A DNA stretch of 64,000 nt from Polyodon spathula (lineage: Eukaryota; Chordata; Actinopteri; Acipenseriformes; Polyodontidae), in assembly GCF_017654505.1 (NCBI RefSeq), contig NC_054534.1, forward strand, positions 18,587,693 through 18,651,692. Reading direction: 5' to 3'. The notes under the pieces were generated by a model. That model was given only the letters and a program-made list of their open reading frames with translations. It was not told the DNA's origin and ran no database searches. Of the stretch, positions 1 to 13,159 are shown piece after piece. Position 1 is the stretch's first letter. Each line of letters starts with the position of its first letter. The translations under genes were made by a program, and so were the position numbers.

Positions 1-117
1 CCAACATAATGTATTCAGAGAAATCCCATGAGTGACACTACATTTTTGTCCCCAGAGCCTGAAGACGATATCAATGTATGTATTTATGTTTACTAGCAAA
101 TATTATTTCCCTCCTAG

Positions 118-215
118 ATGTTGGTTATATGATGAGTGTACTGGGTGCTGCATTTGGATACATTGTGGGTGTGCAGTTACTGAATATCTATGTTGATGTG
201 GATCAACTACAAGAG
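118..215 (+). pseudogene. SLCO4-like relic exon A (membrane segment before the signature loop)
   Basis: After a CTCCTAG acceptor the frame reads VGYMMSVLGAAFGYIVG then VQLLNIYVDV, matching the SLCO4C1 segment that precedes the large extracellular loop. It ends at CAAGAG followed directly by TAAGGG, with no GT donor. DIRS-like sequence begins within a few bases, so the donor was probably lost at the element junction. Confidence 0.65.
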
Positions 216-217
216 TA

Positions 218-1745
218 AGGGTTGAGGGACTCTCTCCACCCTGATCCTCTCTAGTGTCAGGGGTAATAGCGGTAGCGGAGGGAATGCACACAAGAGCCCC
301 TGTGGCCAGGGGAGAGCTAGTGCGTCTACTCCCAGGGGACCCCCGTCTCTCTCCATAGAGAACCAAAGGGGGCAATGAGTGGACTCGGCTGAGGCGAAGA
401 GGTTGACTTGTGCCGTACGAAACCTCTCCCTAATCTGTTTCACAACCTGAGGGTGCAGTCTCCACTCCGAGCTGTCTGGTGCTCCTCTGGCCAGGAGGTC
501 TTGCTTCTTTGTTGTCCATACCGGAGAGCTGCACCGCCCTGATGGAACGCAAGTTTCTGTGCATCCAAGATAGGAGTCTGTGTGCTGAGTGATGAAGGCC
601 CGGTGAGCACAGGCTGCCTTGGTGGTTTATGTAGGCTACCTCTGTCGTGTTGTCCGTCTGGACCAGCATGTGTTTGTGTGCTAACTGCTGGCGAAAATGA
701 GATAATGCCAGGGCTACTGCTTGCAGTTCTTGGGCATTTATATGCATTTGCTGCCAATGTGATCACTTCACTTCTGTGAGGGGAGCCGAGGGGAGATCCG
801 AGGCACAGATTGCTGGGGCGGAGCCACCACTCCAATGTCTTCCGGCATTGTCTGGACAATCGCACCAGCTGGTATCGATCGCGGACCGGGTGCAACTTGA
901 GCGTATTTACCCAGGCTTGAAGCGGGCACATTCTCAGCAGCCCTAGGGGAAAGATTCTCGAGGCGGCTGCCATCAGCCCCAACAAACTTTTAAATATTCT
1001 GACCTGTAGAAGAGCATCCTCTTTAAATTGGGATAATCTCAAAGTTCTGTTTGATCCCCAGGAACACGGACTGAGATGGTATGAAGTTGCTCTTCTGTTG
1101 ATGTATGGAGAGCCTTAACTTTGTCACATAATCTATGACCTGTTTGGTGTTCGCCTCGGTGCATGCTTTGGGACGCGCGCAAACTAGCCAATCGTGCAGG
1201 TAGTTTAAGATCTGAATACCCCGCAGCTTGAGTGGAGCCAGTGCTGCATCTACGCACTTGGAAAATGTATGGGGCGCCAACGAGAGGCCAAACGGCAGCA
1301 CGCAGAATTCGGATGCGTTGCCTTGAAAGGCGAAGTGTAGATCTTTTGTGTGCGCGGGACGGATTGGGACATGGAAGTAGGCGTCTTGCAGGTTGATCGA
1401 TGTGAACCAGATGCCCGGCTGGACGATCTGGAGGATATGCTTTGATGTTAACATGTTGAACGTCCTCTGTTTGAGGAACATGTTGAGGACCTTGAGGTCC
1501 CTCTTTGGCACCAGGAAGTACCTGGAGTAGAAGCCACTGAGATCGTTTAGGTATACCAAGCACACAGTGTTTTTCTGTTGAAGATTGGCGATCTGTTGAA
1601 GGAGAATCGCACACACTTGTTCTAGGTGGTAAAGAGCACACCCTTGAAGGGTGGCAGGCCTAAACGGAATTGCAGACCATAACTGTGTGTCTCATAGTCA
1701 ATAGCACCCAGGAGTCCTGGATGCAACCTTGCCATGAGCTGTGTC
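218..1745 (-). mobile_element. DIRS-like tyrosine-recombinase retroelement 1, RT/RNase H fragment
   Basis: Read on the minus strand, 1745-1620 gives the conserved pre-RT stretch (LQFRLGLPPFKGVL). 1616-1023 gives a reverse transcriptase with SGFYSRYFLVPK, LQDAYFHVPI and LPFGLSLAPHTF. 880-430 gives RNase H (HINAQELQAVALAL, VQTDNTTEVAYINHQG), and 443-218 gives the following AQVNLFASAESTHCPLWF block. This order and wording are those of fish DIRS elements. It is dead: the YLDD box reads YLHD because a GAC is now CAC at 1194-1196 on the complement, about eight residues after VPKRD are deleted, and the frame shifts near 1040 and again near 440. No tyrosine recombinase domain is present, so the copy is truncated at its 3' side, next to SLCO4 relic exon A. 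Confidence 0.8.
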
Positions 1746-1795
1746 CAGTGGTCAGTCCGTTTGTGAGGGGGGAAGGTGGCAGTCGAGGGAGAATG

Positions 1796-2745
1796 AGCTC
1801 GGTGCCAAGCAGTCAGTGCAGAGTCAATCGGAGCCGAGGGAGAGTGCGCTTGGTGCTGAGCAGTCGGTGCAGAGTCAATCAGAGCCAAGGGAGAGCGCGT
1901 TCGGTGTCGAGCAGTTGGTGCAGAGACAATCGGAGCCGAGGGAGAGCGCGTTCGGTGCTGAGCAGTTGGTGCAGAGTCAATCAGAGCCAAGGGAGAGCGC
2001 CTTCATGCCGAGCAGTTGGTGCAGAGTCAATTGGAGCCGAGGGAGAGCGCGCTCAGTGCCGAGCAGTTGGTGCAGAGTCAATCGGAGCCGAGCAATTGGT
2101 GCAGAGTCAATTGGAGCTGAGGGAGAGCACGCTCGTTGCCGAGCTGTCGGTGCAGAGTCAATCGGAGCTGAGGGAGAGCGCACTCGTTGTCGAGCTGTCG
2201 GTGCAGAGTCAATCGGAGCCAAGGGAGAGTTCGCTCGGTGCCGAGCAGTCGGTGCAGAGTCAATCGGAGCAGAGGGAGAGCGGTCTCGGTGCTGAGCTGT
2301 TGGTGCAGAGTCAATCGGAGCCGAGGGAGAGCGCAGTCGTGCAGAGTCAATCGGAGCTGAGGGAGAGTGTGCTCGGTGCCGAGCAGTCGGTGCAGAGTCA
2401 ATCGGAGCCGAGGGAGCGCGCGCTCGGTGCCGAGCAGTCGGTGCAGAGTCAATCGGAGATGAGGGAGAGCGCGCTCGGTGCCGAGCAGTCGGTGCAGTCA
2501 ATTGGAGCCGAGGGAAAGTGCGCTCGGTGCCGAGCTGTTGGTGCAGAGTCAATCGGAGCTGAGGGAGAGTGCGCTCGGTGCCAAGCAATTGGTGCAGACT
2601 CAATCAGAGTTGAGGGAGAGCGCGCTCGGTGCCGAGCAGTCGGTGCAGAGTCAATCGGAGCCGAGCAGTCGGTGCAGAGTCAATCGGAGCTGAGCTGTTG
2701 GTGCAGAGTCAATCGGAGCCAAGGGAGAGTGCGCTCAGTGCCGAG
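1796..2745. repeat. 51-bp minisatellite, about 17-18 imperfect units
   Basis: The unit runs GAGCAGTCGGTGCAGAGTCA then ATCGGAGCCGAGGGAGAGCG then CGCTCGGTGCC, 51 bp, so exactly 17 codons. It therefore keeps long frames open on both strands, including a 359-codon frame on + that I do not regard as a gene. On the minus strand the repeat runs in frame into the pre-RT part of DIRS-like element 1, as units ending in DSAPTARHRARSP. A few units are shortened. Confidence 0.9.
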
Positions 2746-3440
2746 TTAAATCGACGTCGTGGTCGGCACCGAGGAAGAGCATGGTATATGCCGGGCTGTT
2801 ATAGCCCAGTCAATCAGCGCCGGTGTTGAGGATGAGCACAGCAGCGCTAGGAGAGCCCGAGGCAGAGAAGGGCGCGTAGACCCCAGCTGGATGGTAGCTG
2901 AAGCGGAGTAAATAGGGGTAGAGGACGGTGCCGTGAGCCTGTGGGGTCACCCTACAACACCACAGTAGCTCCAGAAACGGTATTTTAACTACACAAGGCA
3001 GTAGTACAGAATTAAAAGCTGAGGTCCAATCTCAATAGAGGGGTCGAAACCAACTCTAATCAGTAGAATCTACCTAAGCAAGACTAAGGCAATTAGCAAT
3101 CTCAAAAACACCCTTATTAATGTAGCTTACCATTAGAAATCCAATTTGTAGGTTGAAACCGTACAAATGAGCCAATTTCCAGCACAAACAAAGCACAGGG
3201 CAATCTGCGTGTTGTCTCAGTGAGGTGAGAGAGAAAATGGTGATATACTATTGTGAGGATGACCCTCTTCAGCAGGAGGTGGGAGGGACATCCTCCTCAT
3301 AGCAGGGCCCTAATAGGGTGGCTTTTTTTTTTTTATATATGCTTAGTGATTGACAGATCAGAGAGGCTCTTCCCATTCAGTAATGGTTGTCATTCCACTT
3401 GGAAGGGAATTAAAATTTGCCAGTACAGTGTTTGGTCACT
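2746..3440. other. No gene seen; possible DIRS 5' part then unique intron-like DNA
   Basis: 2746-2960 is GC-richer and continues the style of the minisatellite, so it may be the 5' part of the DIRS-like element. 2960-3440 is AT-rich with no exon of the SLCO4 relic that I can recognise. Confidence 0.4.
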
Positions 3441-3620
3441 GTAAGAGAGAGAGAATGAATTCTAGTTAAGAATCTTCCTCCTGACCTGTGAAGGTGCTGT
3501 GTAACATGAACAGTGTGGCCCAGACTGGATGATTTGGCAGTTCATTCCAGGGTCAGACGGAAGCCAGCCGTCCAAGAAGGGTCAGTCTAATAACGTGCTA
3601 AATAATGTTCTTTTCAAGCA
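3440..3620 (+). repeat. Dispersed repeat fragment shared with 55735-55905
   Basis: About 150 bp here can be aligned by eye with 55735-55905. Shared blocks include GACTGGATG, CAGTTCATTC, CAGGGT and CTAAAT in the same order and spacing. The right-hand copy continues into an LTR-like unit, and this one does not. Confidence 0.6.
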
Positions 3621-4470
3621 GTTTCATGAAGATTACCACTTTAGAAATGTAACTGTGACATACAGGTTGACGGCTTCCTTTATTTACCTCCATCATTTGT
3701 GTCTCAAAAGTCCTTTTGCAAGTTTAATTAAATATATGCAAAATAGTGTGACGTATGTATCCTTGTCTCCTCTATATCCCCCCATCGGGGAATAAAAGCA
3801 CAAATACATCACTTAGGGAGGGAATACATGTACAAATACATGTCAGGGAGACAATGTTTTTATAAGTTAGATACAATATGTGTATGGTTTTCACTGTTCC
3901 AAACTCGCAACTTTTATTTCATTTTCACAAGAAACCGTAGGAGAAGCTGAAGACTTCACTCTTACAGCCCATTACCTTATTATTGCTTATTTTGCTTTTG
4001 CATTTGCAAGTGATGTCTATAGAAACGCTGTGAGCTCATCCTGCTTATGCAGCACCACAGGAGGCACACTGATTTCCATAATAGTAAATACACTTGTCCC
4101 TGTTGTGTAATTGCTTACGTTAGCTCTGGAGCACCAGCCCTGTCATCCAGAGAGCTGTTAAGGAGGACTTTGTGTTCCTGCTAGCCAAATATAGGTCACC
4201 CTTAAGAAGAAATTTGTCATCCACATTTGCATTTTCACACAAAAAATGCACTGCTGATGAGAAAATAAAATGACATACAAGATATCCCAGAATTGTTAAA
4301 TTGGTTATTTGCTAAGCCATTTAAGTTGAGGTTACTTCCCAAAATGAGACTACATCCTAAAACTCTTTACATTGACTCAAGCATTAAAGAAGTATGCATT
4401 CTGCAAATGTATTTAGAGGTTTTTTTAATGTGTCTGTCAATATTTAAAGCCCTCGTATTTTTGCTTGGAA
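3620..4470. other. Intron-like AT-rich DNA, nothing recognised
   Basis: Several short open frames occur, but none has SLCO or other family features. This is where the missing SLCO4 exons would be expected, and they are not visible. Confidence 0.5.
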
Positions 4471-4472
4471 AG

Positions 4473-4647
4473 GATGTTTGTTAATTGCTGGAGCAGCAAT
4501 TGGACAAGTACTTGGAGGGCTGGTGGTTTCTAAATTCAAAATGAAACGCAAGCAGACCATTAGGCTGGCTGTAGCCATAACTTCACTGATGTTTTTGCTT
4601 GTTTTATCTAAACGTGACAACCCTGAATTGGCTGGAATACCAGCTGA
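4473..4647 (+). pseudogene. SLCO4-like relic exon B (open)
   Basis: Preceded by AAAG and followed by a GTAAGT donor. The frame is open and reads GAAIGQVLGGLVVSKFKMK, then RKQTIRLAV and ending NPELAGIPA. It matches the SLCO4C1 segment with the glycine-rich helix and the basic cytoplasmic loop. Entry phase 1 and exit phase 2 are the same as in the equivalent exon of the SLCO3A1-like gene at 54378-54576, which supports homology. Confidence 0.75.
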
Positions 4648-4800
4648 GTAAGTAAACGATTAAAAATATTACATAAATGTGCATTTAAGTTTTATAACTT
4701 TATTATAGTTATTAAATAAGTTCGGGTTTATAAATACAGAGCATAACCTTACAGTAGTAGTTAGTTGGTGTGTTACTTTTGTTGGCCAGCATATATTTTC

Positions 4801-4914
4801 ATGTTTTTTTTTTTTTTTTTTTTTGGCATATTAAATTATATTGTGGGACCATACTCTTCAAATTAATGATAACCAGTACCAAACGTTTTTTTTTTTTTTT
4901 TTTTTGCATATTAA
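4801..4914. repeat. Two poly-T tracts in relic intron
   Basis: Two long T homopolymer runs, 4804-4824 and 4886-4905, flank an AT-rich stretch with partly repeated flanks (GCATATTAAAT occurs after both). They sit just before the relic exon C acceptor. Confidence 0.8.
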
Positions 4915-4926
4915 ATTCCCTTTCAG

Positions 4927-5073
4927 AAATGGAGCAACAGGAAATCTGATTGCCCTGTGTAATACTAACTATAACTGTGACCGCTCCCACTACAACCCTG
5001 TCTGAGGGATGAATTATGTTCAATACTTTTCATCCTGTCATGCAGGGTGTAAAGACCATGTTCTGCAGAGTAG
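4927..5073 (+). pseudogene. SLCO4-like relic exon C (Kazal-like loop, with stops)
   Basis: A TTTCAG acceptor precedes NGATGNLIALCNTNYNC, then DRSHYNPV, a TGA where family members have a cysteine, then YVQYFSSCHAGC. A second TGA follows shortly. This is the start of the cysteine-rich extracellular loop. The first stop is a direct cysteine-to-stop change, and no usable GT donor is obvious after the block. Confidence 0.78.
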
Positions 5074-5329
5074 AACTAAGGTACATTGAAGGTTGTCTTC
5101 TTCTATACTACCCCCAAGGTATGAAAATAGCGTTTGTATATTAAACGGGTTTCATTATGAACTTTTGAAATGTCTTCTGTTTAAACCAAGCAAGCAAGTG
5201 GGCCTCTGAGCAGTTTCCTGTTTAGAGAACAGCCTTGTTGTGCCCCCTAGTGGTTTTTACTGAGCTAACTGTCTAGTGGATTATTTGCCAGAATATTGTT
5301 TATTCTTTATTTTTTGTAAAACAGAATTC

Positions 5330-5765
<436 letters not shown>

Positions 5766-5880
5766 AACATCACTGAAAATAAAGAAAGTTGTATTAATTC
5801 TGTATGCTGCTATCTTTTTGTGAATTACATTAAACTAAATGCACTATTATCTCATTTTTCTTAATGTTTTTCTCATTTAG

Positions 5881-5954
5881 ATGCAGCTTTCAAATCTGGA
5901 ATTTTTACTGCGGTGGCATACTTTCTGTATAAACCGCCACCAGGAAGTGTCTAA
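5881..5954 (+). pseudogene. SLCO4-like relic exon D (C-terminus)
   Basis: After CTCATTTAG the frame reads AAFKSGIFTAVAYFLYKPPP then GSV and TAA TGA. YKPPP right after the last hydrophobic helix is the SLCO4C1 pattern. The earlier part of the terminal exon, with the IDSTC block, is missing. Confidence 0.65.
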
Positions 5955-6365
5955 TGAGAAATCTTTATCTACAACTTTATCTAATTGATACATTTAGCCA
6001 TTGCCTGGTTGTTACATGTATTGTACCTGGTTGTTAGTGGTATTTTATTTTAGGTTTTTTAAAAAGTTGGGATGACTCATTGTTGGTTTTGTATTAATGA
6101 ATGTAATTGTTATTTGGGCTTGCACACCTGACTTCCAGATGGAGCTGCATTTGCAATGCATACTTGGATGCTATCTGTGTTACAAATAGAATTCCCTCCT
6201 CTGAGTAACAAAAGAAAAAAAAAAAAAAAAAAATGAAAAAAAGTTCTTTAAAAAATGCATTTAAAAGTGTATTTGATACTGCTGGCAACCAATTAATATT
6301 GTGTGCCTACTGCAAAAATAAATTGATGCTGTGTGTCCACTGCAAGAATATATGTAATTAAACAG
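5955..6365. other. AT-rich DNA after the SLCO4 relic
   Basis: Holds a poly-A tract at 6211-6233 and AATAAA-type hexamers near 6317. One may be the old poly-A signal of the relic. No gene seen. Confidence 0.4.
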
Positions 6366-6831
6366 TGTGGCAGGGCTGAGGCCCTGCACATAAAAAAAAA
6401 ATGTATATATTGTTTGCAAGTTCTATTTTTGTAAATTTAACTTGAATGTATTTTTAATGTATGTTTGGCAAGGATTGGGTTAAAATCCCACCCCTGCCAA
6501 ATCCATGTGTAGAATGTGGCTGGGTCCAAATGGATTAATTGATGGTCAATTGGACCCAGCCACATGGTATAAAAGAGGAGCCAGTTCAGAGGAGTTTGTT
6601 GTTAGTTCTCTAGAGAAAGGATTGGGAGCAGCAACAGTTTGTGCTCACTGTTGTTGCACAGAGCTAGCCTTTGCTTGGGTGCAGTTTTGATTTATTTTGT
6701 ATTTTAGTTGAACAGCTGTTTTTGTTTCTTTGTTTAATAAGTGTGCAAGAAGCTCTTTAAACTGCAGCCTCCTGTTTTCTGCATTTGCTATCCCCATCTA
6801 TAGCTGTCTTGACCCCCCAGCTACTCTTACA
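6366..6831 (+). mobile_element. LTR-like unit (candidate solo LTR)
   Basis: It starts TGTGGCAGGG with a small inverted repeat (GCAGGGCTGAGGCCCTGC) and ends near CTCTTACA, giving the TG...CA form of an LTR. A near-perfect hairpin at 6516-6568 (ATGTGGCTGGGTCCAA and its complement) sits directly upstream of a TATA box (GGTATAAAAGAGG, 6567-6579), and a TTTAATAAGTG poly-A-type signal lies at about 6734. Borders are approximate and no clean target-site duplication was found. Confidence 0.5.
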
Positions 6832-8579
6832 CTGACAGTAATACTTCTGTTCACCTTAATGGTGTATTTGCTGCAGTTATCATTGATACTGAAGTGAATG
6901 CAGCTGTGAGTATTGTTTCACACACTGCATAAGATTAAAACTCAGGGTTAGTTTTTTGTCCCTGAAAGGCATACCAAAATCTAGGGTGCAAAACCAATGC
7001 AACCAATATAGTAGCTTAGAGGCCATGTTCAGCACCCCTTATGCTTAAAGCTACATTCCCGGAAATCGGAATTCTTTCTGTGAATCAGATCCATGGTATA
7101 GTATATGGATGTACCCCAGGCTTTGAACTTCTTGGACAAAGATAAAACAGATTTTATAGTCAAGACCTAAGAGTGGGAAGCCGGCCAGGAAATTCGTCTC
7201 TGTCATCTGTATGCAATAAACATGCATTCTCATGCTTTGTTTTCCCACATGACACACGTCTGCCTTTGTATGAGGGATAAACGACTATCACACTACTAAG
7301 AGTCGAAAACTCACACAGCTACATAAATGCTGTGCTAAGGGCAACTGGAGAGAGGCCTTGGTGCTTTCGACAGGGCAACTGTCAGGAATACATCCTTTCC
7401 CTTTAAAACCCTGTTGGCAGGCCTCACTATTCTGGTGACCAAATTGATGAAAAGCACTGATGTAGTTCATTCTGAGGTATAACTACTGGATATGAAACAA
7501 ATTCTAATTAAAACATGTTGATAACAATTGTTCCTTAGTATTCAGCATGAAAAAAAAATGAAAGCAGCTCAGGGGTATCAGTTTTTAGGCTTGTCATTTT
7601 CTTTAATTTAGTATTCAGAATTTAGTCCAGTGACATAGGCCTCTTACATGTGATAGTTTAAAAAAACAAAAACAAAACATTTCTGAGATATGCAAGTTAT
7701 AATTATCACGAAGCAAAGGAATTAATGGTTACAGTACAATCAAGATATTATGTTTACAGTCATATATTATCATGGTTTAATAAACAGTATCAGTAAAGAC
7801 AGCTGGTACTATACGCTACTTAACTATGTCAATATATGCAGTGAAAACAATTACAATTTGCTAATCCGGCACAGTGGGATTAATGCACCTGCCTAAACCC
7901 CAGGTGTTCTGGGTTGAAATTAATTTTAGATGTTCCCAATAATCCACATCATAATGCCACGCACACGTTGGCACAATTGGCTTGTGCACAATCTAAAGGG
8001 AGGGAATAGGATCAGGTGGTCATGGAGGCCAACGTGTAACGCTTGTGATCTGTGATCTATATACATTAGCTCAGCACCCAATTGGCAAACACATATTCTG
8101 TTTTATTTAAGTAATTTTGACTTATTAAGATTATAAATTTTGGTGATAGACTTTATAACTGTACAGTAAAGTAGACTGCGGGGCTCTTACACCAGCATGA
8201 CCAGTTGAAAATAAGAAATTGCCAACCAGTTCTCACCAGTGATAACCATTTCTGAAATCACTTTTTTCCATTAATATATTATTTGTACATGCACAGAATA
8301 CACATTTAGTAAAAAACCAGAGTTCCAATTGTCAGTTCTCTCTTGAACCAGTATCTTATTGCTCCATTATAAATTATTAACATGGGGTTACTAGGTTTAT
8401 GTTTCAACAACATGATATAGGCCTACTGTCTATAAATTGCAGAATGTAAAGTAGGAGTAACACTTTATTTTCTAGACTGTTATAAATTTTTCTCTTAGGT
8501 TGTTTTTTTGTTTTTTAAGCCTTTTTGTGTACCTTGAGTATGTATTGCAATGTATATGGTCATGTCTTCAGTGCTGAAT
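6832..8579. other. Intergenic DNA, no gene recognised
   Basis: AT-rich sequence with short shadow frames only. A weak tRNA-like patch near 7865-7925 was not good enough to call a SINE. Confidence 0.5.
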
Positions 8580-8820
8580 TTCAACATTTTCTGCAGCCAC
8601 AAGATGGCGTATCATCTCGCTATGAAGCACGCACTATACTATAGTTTACCCCTTTTACAACAGCTCACTGCCACTTCACTGGCAGCGTGTTGAGACATAT
8701 TCACACGCAGGTAGCCTCGTATAGGCTTCAGTTTCAGTAACAGCGGGTGACAATGTGTTTTTCGTCATGACATTCTGGAAGCAGACTATAGAGTGTATGA
8801 GATTGTAAAGAACTGGACTA

Positions 8821-8853
<33 letters not shown>

Positions 8854-8940
8854 CACGAGCAAACACGAAAGCGTTTGCAACTTGACAGAAGTACACACTT
8901 GGCGAAGTCACTTCATCAGAAAAACACAAGGTTGGTACGT
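8580..8940 (+). promoter_or_regulatory. Probable promoter and first non-coding exon of the SLCO3A1-like gene
   Basis: The stretch holds an AAGATGGCG motif (YY1-type, about 8599-8607), locally more CpGs than its surroundings, and a 28-31 base poly-A run at 8825-8855. After that, CpG-containing sequence ends in ACAAG followed by GTTGGTACG, a possible splice donor. Position and composition suggest the transcription start region, but there is no transcript evidence. Confidence 0.3.
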
Positions 8941-9258
8941 CGGTTTTTTCCTCTTAACTTTACCAACACCATGCCGATAATTGTGTTGTCATGTAGTATG
9001 TTTTAGTATGCAAGTTAAGTTATTTGTAGCGTGTGTTATTTGTGCGTCTGGGTTGAATTACCATTAGCCATCAATAATAACCAGTACGTATTTATTTGTT
9101 GTCACACCGTATAACAGTTTGATCAGTTATTGAAACCAACATACCATTTCTTTTGCACTGAATTTTAAATCTGTATTACAGGTTCTGTATATCACGAAAG
9201 TATGAAGCGTGTCTGAAGTTGTCTTTTGGCCTCTCCATTTTTTGTATCTGTCTTTCAG

Positions 9259-9351
9259 GTCGTTTCTGTGGTGATATTACAATGAAAGGCTGGACTCCTT
9301 TGCTATAGGAGCAGTGTCAGAGATCATCCACAAGGTTACAGTGTTTCAGAT
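9259..9351 (+). promoter_or_regulatory. 5' leader part of the first coding exon, with a short upstream ORF
   Basis: A TGTCTTTCAG acceptor ends at 9258, so the leader of this exon starts at 9259. It holds an upstream ATG at 9282 opening an eight-codon frame (MKGWTPLL) that stops at 9306-9308, before the main ATG. Such a frame could lower translation of the main ORF. Confidence 0.5.
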
Positions 9352-9477
9352 ATGGCTAACAAGCCACAAGATACTCAGACAAAGAAGCCAAGCAGATCAT
9401 GCTTTGGGGATATCCGAGCATTTGTTGCCAGTCTTTGCTTGATTCTTAGTGCTAACAGCATTGGCAATGCTTACCTG
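9352..9477 (+). CDS. slco3a1: SLCO3A1-like coding exon 1 (residues 1-42)
   Basis: The ATG has G at -3 and G at +4, a strong context. The exon encodes the cytoplasmic N-terminus with basic KKPSRSCFGDIR and the first part of membrane helix 1, ending AYL before GTAAGT. Exit phase is 0. This is the only ATG that joins in phase to exon 2. Confidence 0.85.
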
Positions 9478-9838
9478 GTAAGTGAAGCCATGCTCCCTAT
9501 TACAGAGACAAAGCCACAATTATACTGCAGATACATATCGGGGATATAAGCAGGGGGTTCACAGTTTTAAGTTTTGATTGTATGAACACAAACCTATTTT
9601 CAAGTGAAATATTGGTCTAGGATTAATTTGGGGTAATTAATACTTTATTTCAGTTTAAGATGTTATAAGCTTAGGTCATGGTGTGTGGATAGATATACTG
9701 TCCATTTACCAATATTTTATTGCTGTTTAAAGTATTTTTACAATTTAATGTAACATTTTACAATTTAGTATATAGTAATTTAGAAATGTAACATGAAGTG
9801 TATTTTGCTCAATCACCTTTGTAAGCCATCATGTAACT

Positions 9839-9926
<88 letters not shown>
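9478..9926. other. Start of intron 1, ending in a (TA)n array
   Basis: AT-rich intron. Positions 9842-9922 are an almost pure TA array abutting the left end of the Tc1 element. Confidence 0.85.
9842..9922. repeat. (TA)n microsatellite
   Basis: About 40 TA units immediately left of the Tc1 terminal repeat, with TACATA between. Confidence 0.95.
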
Positions 9927-12698
<2,772 letters not shown>

Positions 12699-13152
12699 AT
12701 CAGCATGCTAAGTACCCTTGAAAAGAGGTTTAGTCTGAGGACGTCAGAACTTGGATTAATTGCAAGTGGATTTGAAATTGGCAACCTTTTGGTGATCCTT
12801 TTAGTAAGCTATTTTGGCGGGAAAGGTCACAGACCCAGGCTTATTGGCTGTGGTGGAATTATAATGGCATTGGGTTCACTTCTTTGTGCATTACCTGAAT
12901 TTGTGAGTCATCAGTATGACTATCAGAAAGTGAAAATATCAACCTCAAGGGACACTTGTTCTACTGGCAAGCCATCGATGGAGAAAGAAGATGAAATGGA
13001 GCGTTGTATGGAAACGCAGTCTACAAACATGATGTACGTGCTGCTTGTAATAGCTCAGGTTTTAATAGGAGTCGGAGCTTCATCAGTTCAACCATTGGGT
13101 GTCTCCTACATGGATGATCATGTGAAGAAAAAGGATTCTTCCCTTTACTTGG
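12699..13152 (+). CDS. slco3a1: SLCO3A1-like coding exon 2 (residues 43-194)
   Basis: Acceptor TTTCGACAG, donor GTAGGT, exit phase 1. It encodes STLEKRFSLRTSELGLIASG, FEIGNLLVILLVSYFGGKG, HRPRLIGCGGIIMALGSLL and CALPEF, then a variable extracellular loop, TNMMYVLLVIAQVLIGVGA and QPLGVSYMDDHVKKKDSSLY. This covers membrane helices 1-4. The wording is closest to SLCO3A1 among SLCO subfamilies. Confidence 0.92.
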
Positions 13153-13159
13153 GTAGGTA

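Noticed and set aside
1670..2749. 359-codon open frame on the + strand
   Set aside because: It is produced by the 51-bp minisatellite, whose period keeps frames open on both strands. It has no domain, and the coding direction of the host element is minus.
3880..4110. Possible additional SLCO4 exon
   Set aside because: The translation has hydrophobic stretches but no match to any SLCO block, and it lacks an acceptor/donor pair in phase.
7860..7925. tRNA-derived SINE head
   Set aside because: A weak B-box-like GGGTTGAAATT and a poor A box; no cloverleaf can be drawn.
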